A stretch of 64,000 bases of DNA from Rhodoligotrophos sp. CJ14 (GTDB lineage Bacteria; Pseudomonadota; Alphaproteobacteria; Rhizobiales; Im1), in the NCBI RefSeq assembly GCF_038811545.1, contig NZ_CP133319.1:4104001-4168000 (forward strand), written 5' to 3'. Position numbers and translations under genes: made by a program. How positions within the stretch are numbered: position 1 is the first letter of the stretch; every line of letters starts with the position of its first letter. Of the stretch, positions 52,761-61,743 are shown piece by piece. Below the pieces are notes generated by a model that was given only the letters and a program-made list of their open reading frames with translations, searched no databases and had not been told where the DNA came from.

Positions 52761-53483
52761 ATGATGGTCTATATCGAGGGATTTGTCGCTGCAGTGCCGG
52801 CCGCGAACAAGGAGGTATACCGCAAGCATGCTGCCGAGGCAGCGCCGCTGTTCAAGGAATTCGGCGCAATTCGCATGGTCGAGACATGGGGCGACGAGGT
52901 GCCCGATGGCAAGGTGACCGACTTCAAGGGCGCCGTGAAGGCCAAGCCCGATGAGATGGTCGTCTTCTCCTGGATCGAATATGCCGACAAGGCGACGCGC
53001 GATGCGGCGAACGCCAAGATCATGAGCGATCCGCGTATGAGCGAGAAGGCAGCCGAGATGCCGTTTGATGGCATGCGGATGATCTTTGGTGGCTTCGCTC
53101 CCATTGTGGACGACAAGGTCAGCGGCCGCATGGGCTATACCGACGGCTTCATCGTGCCGGTTCCGACCCGCAACAAGGAGGCCTATCGCGAGTTGGCGGC
53201 GAAAATGGCGCAGGTCTTCAAGGATCATGGCGCGACCCGCGTCGTGGAGGCCTGGGGTGACGACGTGCCCGATGGCAAGGTGACGGACTACAAATCGGCG
53301 GTGAAGGCCACCAGCGATGAGGCGGTCGTCTATTCCTGGGTCGAATGGCCATCGAAAGAAGCCCGCAGCGAAGGCTGGAAGAAGATGATGGAGGACCCGC
53401 GAATGCAAATGAACATGGAAACCATGCCATTCGACGGGAAGCGGATGATCTACGGAAGCTTTGTTCCCATCCTGGACGTGTGA
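52761..53483 (+). CDS. Tandem DUF1428 protein
   Basis: A 240-residue protein made of two clearly homologous DUF1428 domains (residues about 2-117 and 123-239). Both carry GF..xVP, NKExYR, GDxVPDGKVTD, DPRM and MPFDGxRMI. Single-domain DUF1428 proteins are near 117 residues, so this is a fused duplication. The fold is a dimeric ferredoxin-like barrel of unknown function. Two ATGs (52761 and 52764) follow AGGGAGAGG; the second has the better spacing. Confidence 0.88.
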   Translation: MMVYIEGFVAAVPAANKEVYRKHAAEAAPLFKEFGAIRMVETWGDEVPDGKVTDFKGAVKAKPDEMVVFSWIEYADKATRDAANAKIMSDPRMSEKAAEMPFDGMRMIFGGFAPIVDDKVSGRMGYTDGFIVPVPTRNKEAYRELAAKMAQVFKDHGATRVVEAWGDDVPDGKVTDYKSAVKATSDEAVVYSWVEWPSKEARSEGWKKMMEDPRMQMNMETMPFDGKRMIYGSFVPILDV

Positions 53484-53689
53484 TCCCATTCGCCCGCGGG
53501 CGAAGCGCGCCGCCGTCATCCCTCATGGTGGCGCGCCCCCATCCAACGCTTTTCTGCACGATGAGCAATTGTCTCCCGCGGTGAGCCGCGTCGTGGGCAA
53601 TGGGTCATGCCCGTCACCGGAATAGCCGAGTGAACTTGACGAATGACGGGCAGTTCGTCACAACGCAAGGAAGGACGACTTTCGGTTGC

Positions 53690-54850
53690 GTGAATTTGAT
53701 CCACACACTTGCAATTTCCGGTTATCGCTCGATCCGCAACCTTGTCCTGCCGCTCGCCCGGCTGACCGTCGTCACCGGCCGTAACGGCACCGGCAAATCG
53801 AGCTTCTATCGCGCGCTCCGCCTGCTCGCCGAAGTTGCCCAAGGCCGGGTGATCTCATCCCTTGCCGCTGAGGGCGGGCTGCAATCGACCCTCTGGGCAG
53901 GTCCCGAGCAGATTTCCCGTGAGATGCGGGCTGGCACCCAGGAGATTCAGGGCACCATGCGCAGGAAGCGCGTGAGCCTCAAGCTCGGCTTCGCCTCCGA
54001 GGACTATGGCTACGCCATCGACCTTGGCTTGCCCATCATCTCCTCCGGATCGATGTTCACGCTCGATCCGGAAATCAAGGCCGAAGCAGTCTGGACGGGC
54101 GATGTGCTGAGCCGGCGCAACGCCTTTGCGACACGCGTTGGCCCAGCGGTGACCGGTTTGGATAGGGCAGGCCGCCGCCAAACGCTGATCACCAGCCTGC
54201 CGCCTTATGACAGCATGATGACCCACGCGGCTGATCCGCGCGAAATGGCTGAGCTGCTCGTGCTGCGCGAGCGCATGCGCGGCTGGCGCTTCTATGATCA
54301 CTTCCGGACCGACGCGGAGGCGCCGGCCAGGGCCTCCCGTGTTGGCACCCGCACGCCTGCCTTGAGTGCCGATGGATCTGACCTCGCCGCAGCGCTGCAG
54401 ACCATCATCGAAATCGGCGACCGGGACCGGCTCAGCCGGGCTATCGCCGACGCCTTCCCCAACTCGGGCATCACCATCGCCCAGTCGGGCGGCAAACTTG
54501 AGCTGCTCATGCGCCAGCATGGGCTTTTGCGCAGCCTGCATGCTGCGGAACTCTCCGATGGGACCCTTCGCTATCTCCTGCTGCTCGCAGCTCTGCTGAC
54601 CCCGCGCGCACCCGGGCTCATGGTGCTGAATGAGCCGGAAACAAGCCTCCATCCAGAGCTGCTCGCACCTCTCGCGCGCCTCATCCTGCAAGCCTCCGCG
54701 AGCTGTCAGATCATCGTGGTCACCCACGCCAAGGCTCTGGTGGATGAGCTCTCAGCCGCCGGTGCACAGAGCCATGAGCTTTCCAAGTCTTGCGGTGAGA
54801 CGGTGATCGAGGGTCTGGAACGGATCTCCTGGGAATGGCCGAGTCGATAG
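53690..54850 (+). CDS. Predicted AAA-type ATPase (RecF/SMC-like AAA_21)
   Basis: A 386-residue ATPase with Walker A VTGRNGTGKSSFYRALRLL at about residues 22-40, an ABC-like LSDGTLRYLLLLAAL signature helix and Walker B LMVLNEPETSLHPEL followed by VVTHAKALVDEL. The domain order matches stand-alone predicted ATPases of the AAA_21/DUF2813 type. No nuclease or toxin partner is adjacent. The start is uncertain: GTG at 53690 gives the family N-terminus (NLIHTLAISGYRSIRN), while an ATG at 53600 would add 30 unlike residues. Confidence 0.82.
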   Translation: MNLIHTLAISGYRSIRNLVLPLARLTVVTGRNGTGKSSFYRALRLLAEVAQGRVISSLAAEGGLQSTLWAGPEQISREMRAGTQEIQGTMRRKRVSLKLGFASEDYGYAIDLGLPIISSGSMFTLDPEIKAEAVWTGDVLSRRNAFATRVGPAVTGLDRAGRRQTLITSLPPYDSMMTHAADPREMAELLVLRERMRGWRFYDHFRTDAEAPARASRVGTRTPALSADGSDLAAALQTIIEIGDRDRLSRAIADAFPNSGITIAQSGGKLELLMRQHGLLRSLHAAELSDGTLRYLLLLAALLTPRAPGLMVLNEPETSLHPELLAPLARLILQASASCQIIVVTHAKALVDELSAAGAQSHELSKSCGETVIEGLERISWEWPSR

Positions 54851-54976
54851 GCCCTGCGACTGCCTGCATTGCCGATATGCAACTTTAGAGAGTATTCAAC
54901 ATAAATCGCTACCTTGAGCCATCACTAGGGCGCGGGCTGAAATGATGACAGCCGCCCGACCATGAGGAGATACGTG

Positions 54977-55426
54977 ATGGGGATTTTTGACGCGATCAAA
55001 CATGTGCTTTGGAAGGGAGCCGGGCAAGCGGCAACGCCTTCGCCGGCGACAGTCAACTTAGGTCCCCGGCCTGCTTCCGCGCCGGGCGCAGCATCGGACC
55101 CCGCCTCAGCGCCATCACCACAGCCCTTTGCGAGAACTCCAGCGCCTGTTGCCCAGCCGGCCGCTGCGCCCGTCGACGTCGTAGCAATCCTCGATGCTGC
55201 GGTTGCCCGCAAGCGTCAACCTCTCGACTGGCGCCATTCGATCGTTGATTTCATGAAGGCCCTCGATCTCGACAGCAGCCTTCAGGTCCGCAAACAGCTT
55301 GCAAAAGAACTCAACTATACCGGCGATCCCAATGACACCGCCGCTATGAACGTCTGGCTGCTCAAGGCGCTGATGCAGAAGCTTGCCCAGAACGGTGGCA
55401 AGATCCCGGCCGATCTGCTCCGTTGA
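54977..55426 (+). CDS. DUF3597 family protein
   Basis: A 149-residue protein beginning MGIFDAIKHVLW, then a long Ala/Pro-rich linker (about 20-72) and a compact C-terminal domain with LDWRHSIVDFMKALDLDSSLQVRKQLAKELNY and NVWLLKALMQKLAQNGGKIP. This is the DUF3597 pattern, whose members are often annotated as LysM-associated or stress proteins with no known function. GAGGAG precedes the ATG by 8 bases. Confidence 0.87.
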   Translation: MGIFDAIKHVLWKGAGQAATPSPATVNLGPRPASAPGAASDPASAPSPQPFARTPAPVAQPAAAPVDVVAILDAAVARKRQPLDWRHSIVDFMKALDLDSSLQVRKQLAKELNYTGDPNDTAAMNVWLLKALMQKLAQNGGKIPADLLR

Positions 55427-55528
55427 TCCTATCCTGTCAAAAGACCACTATCGCGAAGCAACGCGCCGACCCGTGGGTGGGCGCGGTATGACCGACGACG
55501 GATTACCGGCAGCCAAGTTACCCAGATC

Positions 55529-55564
55529 GTTGACTTGGTCAATTTTGTGATTGACTATGTCAAC
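55529..55564. promoter_or_regulatory. Double MarR-type operator (two TTGAC-N3-GTCAA boxes)
   Basis: Two palindromic boxes, TTGAC-N3-GTCAA at 55530-55542 and 55551-55563, lie 21 bases centre to centre, i.e. on the same face of the helix. The 15-base arms GTTGACTTGGTCAAT and ATTGACTATGTCAAC are also nearly inverted copies of each other. They end 17 bases before the chosen ATG of the MarR-GNAT gene, so self-regulation is very likely. Confidence 0.65.
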
Positions 55565-55580
55565 AGAATGGGAGGCTGCT

Positions 55581-56516
55581 ATGACATCTCACGCGAAATC
55601 GGCGCCTGATCAGATCGACGCCGTGCGCCACTTCAACCGGTTCTACACGCGCCAGCTTGGCCTGCTCGATGAAGGCCTGCTGGCGAGCGCCTTTTCACTG
55701 ACCGAAGCGCGAATTCTCTTCGAGCTCGCTCACCACGACCAACTGACCGCGACCGCTTTATGCGCCGATCTGGGCCTCGACCCGGGCTATCTCAGCCGTA
55801 TTCTCAAGCGGTTCGAAGAACAGGGCCTGCTTGCCCGCGAGCCCCACCCCGATGATGCCCGGCAGGTTTTACTGACGCTGACGCCCGCCGGCCGCCGTGC
55901 CTTCGCTCCGCTTGATCAGGGATCGAGAGATCAGATTGCGGGTTTGCTAGGCGCTCTTGCTCCCGGCGAGCGGGACGCCCTGATTGCCGCCATGCAGACG
56001 ATCGAGCGTTCCTTGACAAAAACACCCGAGCCCCAAATCCCTTACATTCTCAGGCCGTTGCGCGTCGGCGATGTCGGCTGGATCACTCACCGTCAGGGCC
56101 TGCTCTATCACCAGGAATATGGGTGGGACGAGACCTATGAGGCATTGGTCGCAAAGATCCTGAGCGATTTCGTACAGAACTTTAATTCTCGCCGCGAGGC
56201 ATCCTGGATCGCTGAACGGGCGGGACAGGTGGTCGGCTCCGTCTTTGTCGTCGAGCAGTCGGAGACCGTGGCGAAGCTCAGGCTGCTCTATGTCGAGCCG
56301 GCTGTGCGTGGTCTGGGGATTGGGCGGCGCCTGGTTGATGAATGCATCAGTTTTGCCCGCGCCAAGGGCTACAAAACACTAACGCTCTGGACCAATGATG
56401 TGCTGGTCTCCGCGCGCCGGATCTATGAGGCGGCCGGTTTCAAGCTCGTTGAGCAGGAGCCGCACCATTCCTTCGGCAAGCACCTGATCGGGCAGACCTG
56501 GTCGCTCGCCCTCTGA
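55581..56516 (+). CDS. MarR regulator fused to a GNAT acetyltransferase
   Basis: A 311-residue fusion. Residues about 15-145 form a MarR winged helix (LTATALCADLGLDPGYLSRILKRFEEQGLLARE and the wing DDARQVLLTLTPAGR). Residues about 155-311 form a GNAT domain with the CoA loop VRGLGIGRRLVDECI and LWTNDVLVSARRIYEAAGFKLVE. Such fusions are known and probably couple sensing to N-acetylation of a small molecule. ATG at 55581 is preferred because GGGAGG is 5 bases upstream; an upstream start at 55551 would lie within the operator. Confidence 0.9.
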   Translation: MTSHAKSAPDQIDAVRHFNRFYTRQLGLLDEGLLASAFSLTEARILFELAHHDQLTATALCADLGLDPGYLSRILKRFEEQGLLAREPHPDDARQVLLTLTPAGRRAFAPLDQGSRDQIAGLLGALAPGERDALIAAMQTIERSLTKTPEPQIPYILRPLRVGDVGWITHRQGLLYHQEYGWDETYEALVAKILSDFVQNFNSRREASWIAERAGQVVGSVFVVEQSETVAKLRLLYVEPAVRGLGIGRRLVDECISFARAKGYKTLTLWTNDVLVSARRIYEAAGFKLVEQEPHHSFGKHLIGQTWSLAL

Positions 56517-56537
56517 TCTGTGCAGCCGGGGGAGGGG

Positions 56538-57011
56538 TCACGGCTCGACCGCGATGTCGAAATGCAGAACCTCTTCGCGCGACCCGAGCTTCTCGTAAAG
56601 AGCGATGGCGGGGTCATCCCCGTAATCGGCTTGAACGAAGATGACCCAAGCACCGCTCTCGGCGGCAAGTATGCGCAAATGGTCGATGAGCGCCGTGGCA
56701 ATGCCTTGGCGCCGGTAGCGTTCATCGACGGCGAGATCATAGATATAGTATTCGCGTCGCGCCCCCTCGAACTTGTCGAGCGCATAGGCAACGAGCCCGC
56801 CGAGCACCTCATCCCCGGGCCCCAATGCCACCATGACGGCGATATGCTCTTTCGCAAGCAGCCCTTCGATATAGGCATCGCTCGGCGGTTCTTGCGAATA
56901 GGTCTCCCTATCTTCGAAAGCTTCGCCAAACAGTCGGTTGAGCTCGCGCAGAACCGAAACGTCCGAGCACCCGAGACGGCGCACTGTGAAGCAAGGCCTC
57001 GCCATCATCAT
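56538..57011 (-). CDS. AAC(3)-I-like aminoglycoside N-acetyltransferase (GNAT)
   Basis: A 157-residue GNAT protein strikingly like AAC(3)-I gentamicin acetyltransferases: FGEAFEDRETYSQEPPS, YYIYDLAVDERYRRQGIATALI and VQADYGDDPAIALYEKLGSRE, with HFDI at the end. The acetyl-CoA loop RRQGIA and the acidic DYGDDP substrate loop are both intact. Three successive ATGs (57011, 57008, 57005) and a GTG at 57026 are possible starts. It is convergent with the MarR-GNAT gene. Resistance activity is an inference from motif similarity. Confidence 0.88.
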   Translation of the reverse strand: MMMARPCFTVRRLGCSDVSVLRELNRLFGEAFEDRETYSQEPPSDAYIEGLLAKEHIAVMVALGPGDEVLGGLVAYALDKFEGARREYYIYDLAVDERYRRQGIATALIDHLRILAAESGAWVIFVQADYGDDPAIALYEKLGSREEVLHFDIAVEP

Positions 57012-57214
57012 CCCCAAAAATTCCACCCTCTTGGAAGGGGAGGGCGCAGGTGAGAGCGTGCCCCCGCTAAGATGCGAGTTGAGAATAGCCTGGATTCGCT
57101 GAGTCTATACAGAGCGTTAACCAAGATATTTCACGTCCGATCAAAAGCGGATTGCGCTTTGAGTTCGCGAAATCTCTCAAAGCGCTGACACGTCAGGATT
57201 TTAGGCCCTGCGCC

Positions 57215-58285
57215 TCAGACCGCATCCGCAATGGCTTTGCCGCACGCTTCGGTGCCGAGCGGCCCGCCCAGATCGCGGGTGCGCAGCTTCTCTTCGGCAA
57301 GCACGGTCTCGATCGCCTGCACGATCGCGGCAGCCGCTTCGGCATGTCCGAGATGGTCGAGCATCATGGCGCCCGCCCAGATCTGGCCCACCGGATTGGC
57401 GATGCCTTGTCCGGCAATATCCGGTGCTGAGCCATGCACCGGCTCGAACAGCGATGGAAACTTGCCTTCCGGATTGATGTTTCCCGATGGCGCAATCCCG
57501 ATCGTGCCCGTGCAGGCAGGGCCGAGATCGGAAAGAATATCGCCGAACAGGTTGGAGGCAACCACCACGTCGAACCGGTCCGGATTAAGCACGAAATGCG
57601 CTGTAAGGATATCGATATGGTATTTGTCCCAGCGCACATTGGGATAGGCCTTGGCCATTTCCTCCACCCGCTCGTCCCAATAGGGCATAGTGATGGAAAT
57701 GCCGTTGGACTTGGTCGCCGACGTCAGATGCTTTTTCGGGCGTCGCTGGGCGAGCTCGAAGGCATAGCGCAGGATACGGTCGACACCCACGCGGCTCATC
57801 ACCGTCTCCTGGATCACGATCTCCCGCTCCGTGCCCGGAAACATGCGCCCGCCGATCGAGGAATATTCTCCCTCCGTGTTCTCGCGCACGACGAAGAAGT
57901 CGATATCTCCCGGCTTCCGGTCGGCCAGTGGGCATTTGACGCCGGGCATCAGCTTTACGGGCCGCAGGTTCACATACTGGTCGAACTCGCGTCGGAACTG
58001 CAGCAGCGATCCCCAGAGCGAGATGTGATCGGGAACGGTTGCGGGCCAGCCGACCGCGCCGAAATAGATTGCGTCATGCCCGCCGATCTGGGCTTTCCAG
58101 TCCTCGGGCATCATCGCACCGTGCTTGGCGTAATAGTCGCACGACGCAAAATCGAAGCTGTCGAAGCGGAGATCGAGATCGAACTTTGCCGCCGCTGCCT
58201 CGAGCACCCGTAAGCCCTCAGGCACCACCTCTTTGCCGATGCCATCTCCGGCGATCACGGCAATTCGCAAGCTGTTTGATGGCAT
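57215..58285 (-). CDS. Tartrate/3-isopropylmalate-type decarboxylating dehydrogenase (TtuC-like)
   Basis: A 356-residue isocitrate/isopropylmalate dehydrogenase family enzyme: AVIAGDGIGKEVVPEG at the start, the Arg-rich substrate region VNLRPVKLMPG, FVVRENTEGEYS, the Lys of KSNGI, Asp residues in ASNLFGDILSDLG and the cofactor segment FEPVHGSAPDIAGQGIANP. The RENTEGEYS form is typical of the tartrate and D-malate dehydrogenases rather than LeuB. ATG at 58285 follows GGAGGAG. It is divergent from the MaoC/CoA-transferase operon and may act on the same 2-hydroxy-diacid. Confidence 0.9.
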   Translation of the reverse strand: MPSNSLRIAVIAGDGIGKEVVPEGLRVLEAAAAKFDLDLRFDSFDFASCDYYAKHGAMMPEDWKAQIGGHDAIYFGAVGWPATVPDHISLWGSLLQFRREFDQYVNLRPVKLMPGVKCPLADRKPGDIDFFVVRENTEGEYSSIGGRMFPGTEREIVIQETVMSRVGVDRILRYAFELAQRRPKKHLTSATKSNGISITMPYWDERVEEMAKAYPNVRWDKYHIDILTAHFVLNPDRFDVVVASNLFGDILSDLGPACTGTIGIAPSGNINPEGKFPSLFEPVHGSAPDIAGQGIANPVGQIWAGAMMLDHLGHAEAAAAIVQAIETVLAEEKLRTRDLGGPLGTEACGKAIADAV

Positions 58286-58553
58286 CAACTCCTCCGTGTG
58301 GTCATGCTGGGCGGCTAAGCCTGTTATTGACCGTGAATAGCGTTGATCGCGCCATTCGTCACCAGGTCGTTGATATCGGCACGCAAGGGCTACATCCCGG
58401 ACAGGGGCGTCTGGCCATTTGGGAAAATCGTGTCATATAGTCGGCGCAATTGAGCCGGCCAGCTGGCACGTGCCGCGTTTTCGTGCCCTTCTCGCGCGAA
58501 ATCGCGAGCCTTTGGTGCTTGCGGAGCTGACCGAACTGGCTTCAGAGAGGACA

Positions 58554-59402
58554 ATGGCTGAGAGCATATACGGCGAATGGATCGGGCGCAGCGAGGAGGC
58601 GCGGGATTTCGCCACGACGGCGGCGGTCGATCGGTTTCAGGCGGTGCTTGATCGCGAGGGGCCGCCCTGTCGCCCCGGTGATCCCGTGCCCTTGATGGCC
58701 CATTGGCTCTATTTCCTGCCGACGGCACGCCAGGCTGAGCTGGGGCCCGATGGCCATCCCAAGCGCGGTGGCTTTCTGCCCCCTGTCCATGACCTGCCTC
58801 GCCGTATGTTTGCCGGGGCCCGCTATACCTTTGTGCAGCCCTTGCCCACTGGTGGCGAGATCACGCGCCGCAGCACGATCGTTTCCGTGAAGGAGACGGA
58901 GGGCAAGAGCGGACGGCTCGTCTTCGTGACCCTTCGCAACGAGTTCAGTGTCGATGGTGGTCCCGTTGCGATGATCGAGGAGCAGGATATCGTCTATCGC
59001 GGCCTTCAAGGCGCGGCAGCAAAGCCCGCGAGCCCAGTCGCGCCGGGCGAGTGGCGGCGGACATTGGTTCCCGATGCCACATTGCTGTTCCGCTACTCGG
59101 CCATCACCTTCAATGCGCACCGCATTCATTATGATCTCGACTACGTGCAGAAGGAGGAGGGCTATCCCGATCTCGTCGTCCACGGCCCGCTGATCGCCAC
59201 CCTGCTCGTTGATCTGGCCGAGCGGCACTTGGGCGGTGCCACGATGAAATCCTTTTCGTTCCGCGCACTCTCCCCACTCTTTGCCGGGCGCGAGATGAGC
59301 GTGAATGGCTCGCCCCCCGATGCCGATGGCGTGGTAAAACTCTGGGCCAGCAATAACGAGGGCGGACTGGCCATGCAGGCCGAAGCGGTGGTTGCCCGAT
59401 GA
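58554..59402 (+). CDS. MaoC/HTD2-like acyl-CoA hydratase (mesaconyl-C4-CoA hydratase-like)
   Basis: A 282-residue double hot-dog protein. The N-terminal half has PVPLMAHWLYFLPTARQAELGPDGHPKRGGFLPP, characteristic of the FAS1-dehydratase/mesaconyl-C4-CoA hydratase group. The C-terminal half carries FRYSAITFNAHRIHYDLDY, where Asn-His is the hydratase site, and VHGPLIATLL. ATG at 58554 follows AGAGAGG. It overlaps the CoA-transferase by an ATGA. Confidence 0.89.
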   Translation: MAESIYGEWIGRSEEARDFATTAAVDRFQAVLDREGPPCRPGDPVPLMAHWLYFLPTARQAELGPDGHPKRGGFLPPVHDLPRRMFAGARYTFVQPLPTGGEITRRSTIVSVKETEGKSGRLVFVTLRNEFSVDGGPVAMIEEQDIVYRGLQGAAAKPASPVAPGEWRRTLVPDATLLFRYSAITFNAHRIHYDLDYVQKEEGYPDLVVHGPLIATLLVDLAERHLGGATMKSFSFRALSPLFAGREMSVNGSPPDADGVVKLWASNNEGGLAMQAEAVVAR

Positions 59403-60586
59403 GCCGGCCGCTGGACGGTATGCTCGTGGTCACCCTCGAGCAGGCGATTGCGGCACCCTATTGCAGCCGTCAGCTCGCTGACTTGGGTGCCCGGGTGATC
59501 AAGGTCGAGCGCCCCGACGGGGGTGATTTTGCACGCTCCTACGACACCCGTGTGCGCGGCCTTGCCAGCCATTTCATCTGGACCAATCGGTCGAAGGAAA
59601 GCCTCACCCTCGATTTGAAGCGCCCGGAGGCAGTGGCCGCCCTCAAGACGCTGATCGCCCGGGCTGACGTGTTCATTCAGAACCTTGCGCCGGGTGCCGC
59701 CGAGCGCTTGGGGCTTGGTCATGTCGAGCTGCGCAAGGACCACCCGCGCCTGATCACCTGCGACATCTCGGGCTATGGAACCGGCGGCCCATTCGAGAAG
59801 CGCAAGGCCTATGACCTGCTGATTCAGGCGGAAGCGGGGTTCCTGTCGATCACCGGCACTGAGGGCGATATGGCGAAGGCCGGCATCTCGATTGCCGATA
59901 TCGCTGCCGGCACCATGGCTTATCAGGCCATTCTCGCGGCATTGCTCAGGCGCGAGCGCGAGGGTGTCGGCGACCACATCGAGATTTCCATGCTGGAAGC
60001 TCTCGCCGAATGGATGGGCTACGCGCTGCTCTATGCCTTCGAGGGCGCGCCACCGCCGCCGCGAGCAGGGGCGGGCCATGCGACCATCTTCCCCTATGGG
60101 CCATTCGCAACCGCTGATGGAACGGTGCTTTTTGGCCTTCAGAATGATCGGGAATGGTCGGCCTTCGCCCGCGTGGTGCTTCAGCGGCCTGACTGGGCCG
60201 AGGACGAACGGTTCAAAGGCAATGCCGGCCGCAGCCAGAACCGCGCCGTGATCGAGCCGGTTATCCGGCAGGTCCTGGCGAGCCTTTCAACGGAGGCGGC
60301 CATTGCTCGCCTTGAGGAGGCCGGCATCGCCAACGCGCGGGTGAATGATATGGCGGGGCTCTGGGCTCATCCGCAGCTCGCCGAGCGCGGGCGCTGGGCC
60401 GAGATCGACACGCCCAAAGGACTCGTGCCGGTGTTGAAGCCGCTTGGCGGTTCAGGCTGGGAACCACGGCTTGACACAGTGCCCGATCTTGGCGAGCACA
60501 GCCGCGCCATTCTGGAGGAGCTTGGCTATTCCGCGACCGAGATTGCCGAGTTGATCGATAGTGCCGGGGATAAGGCGAGTAAATGA
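59399..60586 (+). CDS. CoA-transferase family III (CaiB/BaiF)
   Basis: A 395-residue family III CoA-transferase. Motifs are VTLEQAIAAPYCSRQLADLGARVIKVERPDGGDFAR at the N-terminus, NRSKESLTLDLKRPEA, CDISGYGTGGPFEKRKAYDLLIQA and ISIADIAAG, whose Asp is the residue that forms the acyl anhydride with the substrate in formyl-CoA transferase. It moves CoA onto a carboxylic acid, probably the substrate of the hydratase and dehydrogenase beside it. Coupled by ATGA overlaps on both sides. Confidence 0.93.
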   Translation: MSRPLDGMLVVTLEQAIAAPYCSRQLADLGARVIKVERPDGGDFARSYDTRVRGLASHFIWTNRSKESLTLDLKRPEAVAALKTLIARADVFIQNLAPGAAERLGLGHVELRKDHPRLITCDISGYGTGGPFEKRKAYDLLIQAEAGFLSITGTEGDMAKAGISIADIAAGTMAYQAILAALLRREREGVGDHIEISMLEALAEWMGYALLYAFEGAPPPPRAGAGHATIFPYGPFATADGTVLFGLQNDREWSAFARVVLQRPDWAEDERFKGNAGRSQNRAVIEPVIRQVLASLSTEAAIARLEEAGIANARVNDMAGLWAHPQLAERGRWAEIDTPKGLVPVLKPLGGSGWEPRLDTVPDLGEHSRAILEELGYSATEIAELIDSAGDKASK

Positions 60587-61743
60587 TGACGCTGAACGAG
60601 ACCCATAATGAAATGCGCGAGGCCCTTCGCGAGCTCTGCGCCCGCTTCCCTCCGGAATATCATCGTGCCCATGATGAGAAGGCGACTTACCCCGAAGAAT
60701 TCATCAATGCCCTGACCGAGGCTGGCTGGCTCGCCGCCATGATCCCCGAGGAATATGGCGGGTCGGGACTCGGCCTCACCGAGGCCTCCATCGTGATGGA
60801 GGAGATCAACCGTTCTGGCGCCAATGCCGGCCACTGCCACGGTCAGATGTACAATATGAGCACGCTGCTCAGGCATGGTTCGGCCGAGCAGAAGGCGTAT
60901 TATCTGCCAAAGATCGCAAGCGGCGAGTTGCGTCTCCAGTCGATGGGTGTGACCGAGCCCACCACGGGCACCGACACCACCAAGCTCAAGACCACCGCCA
61001 TGCGCAAAGGCGATCGCTATGTGGTGAATGGCCAGAAGGTGTGGATCTCGCGCATCCAGCATTCCGACCTGATGATCCTGCTGGCGCGCACCACCCCTCT
61101 CGACCAGGTTCAGAAAAAATCGCAAGGCCTGTCTATCTTCCTCGTCGATTTGCGCGACGCCATTGGCAATGGCCTCACCGTGAAGCCGATCCGCAACATG
61201 GTGAACCACGAGACCAACGAGCTCTTCTTCGAGGATCTGGAAATCCCTGCCGAAAACATGATCGGCGAAGAGGGCAAGGGCTTCCGCTATATCCTTGACG
61301 GGCTCAACGCCGAGCGCACCCTGATCGCCGCCGAATGCATTGGCGATGGCTATTGGTTCATCGACAAGGTGACCAATTACGCCAAGGAGCGCATCGTCTT
61401 CGACCGGCCCATCGGCAAGAACCAGGGTGTGCAATTTCCCATCGCCCGTGCCTATGTGAATGTCGAGGCGGCAAACCTGATGCGCTATGAGGCTTGCCGG
61501 CGCTTCGACGCCCATCAGGACTGCGGTGCCCAGGCGAATATGGCCAAGCTCCTGGCGGCCGATGCCTCCTGGGAAGCGGCTAATGCCTGCATCCAGTTCC
61601 ATGGCGGCTTTGGCTTTGCAGCCGAGTACGATGTCGAGCGGAAGTTCCGCGAGACCAGGCTCTATCAGGTGGCGCCGATCTCGACCAACCTCATCCTGTC
61701 CTACGTGGCGGAGCACATTCTGGGGCTTCCGCGCTCCTATTGA
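60583..61743 (+). CDS. Acyl-CoA dehydrogenase with isovaleryl-type base position
   Basis: A 386-residue acyl-CoA dehydrogenase: IPEEYGGSGLGLTEASIVMEE, VTEPTTGTDTTKLKTTA and RIVFDRPIGKNQGVQFPIARAY. At the C-terminal site where many members have EGT it reads QVAPISTNLIL, with no Glu. Instead a Glu occurs in the helix segment GLNAERTLIAAE, the place used by isovaleryl-CoA dehydrogenases. It is the last gene of the operon and overlaps the convergent SDR gene by 7 bases. Confidence 0.91.
   Translation: MMTLNETHNEMREALRELCARFPPEYHRAHDEKATYPEEFINALTEAGWLAAMIPEEYGGSGLGLTEASIVMEEINRSGANAGHCHGQMYNMSTLLRHGSAEQKAYYLPKIASGELRLQSMGVTEPTTGTDTTKLKTTAMRKGDRYVVNGQKVWISRIQHSDLMILLARTTPLDQVQKKSQGLSIFLVDLRDAIGNGLTVKPIRNMVNHETNELFFEDLEIPAENMIGEEGKGFRYILDGLNAERTLIAAECIGDGYWFIDKVTNYAKERIVFDRPIGKNQGVQFPIARAYVNVEAANLMRYEACRRFDAHQDCGAQANMAKLLAADASWEAANACIQFHGGFGFAAEYDVERKFRETRLYQVAPISTNLILSYVAEHILGLPRSY

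Noticed and set aside
55551-55580. Longer MarR-GNAT start at 55551
   Set aside because: It would place the start codon inside the double operator; ATG 55581 has a clean GGGAGG.
57215-58285. leuB, to complete a leucine pathway with the leuC at 6925-8343
   Set aside because: The RENTEGEYS motif and overall sequence match tartrate/D-malate dehydrogenases better, and the genes are 50 kb apart.
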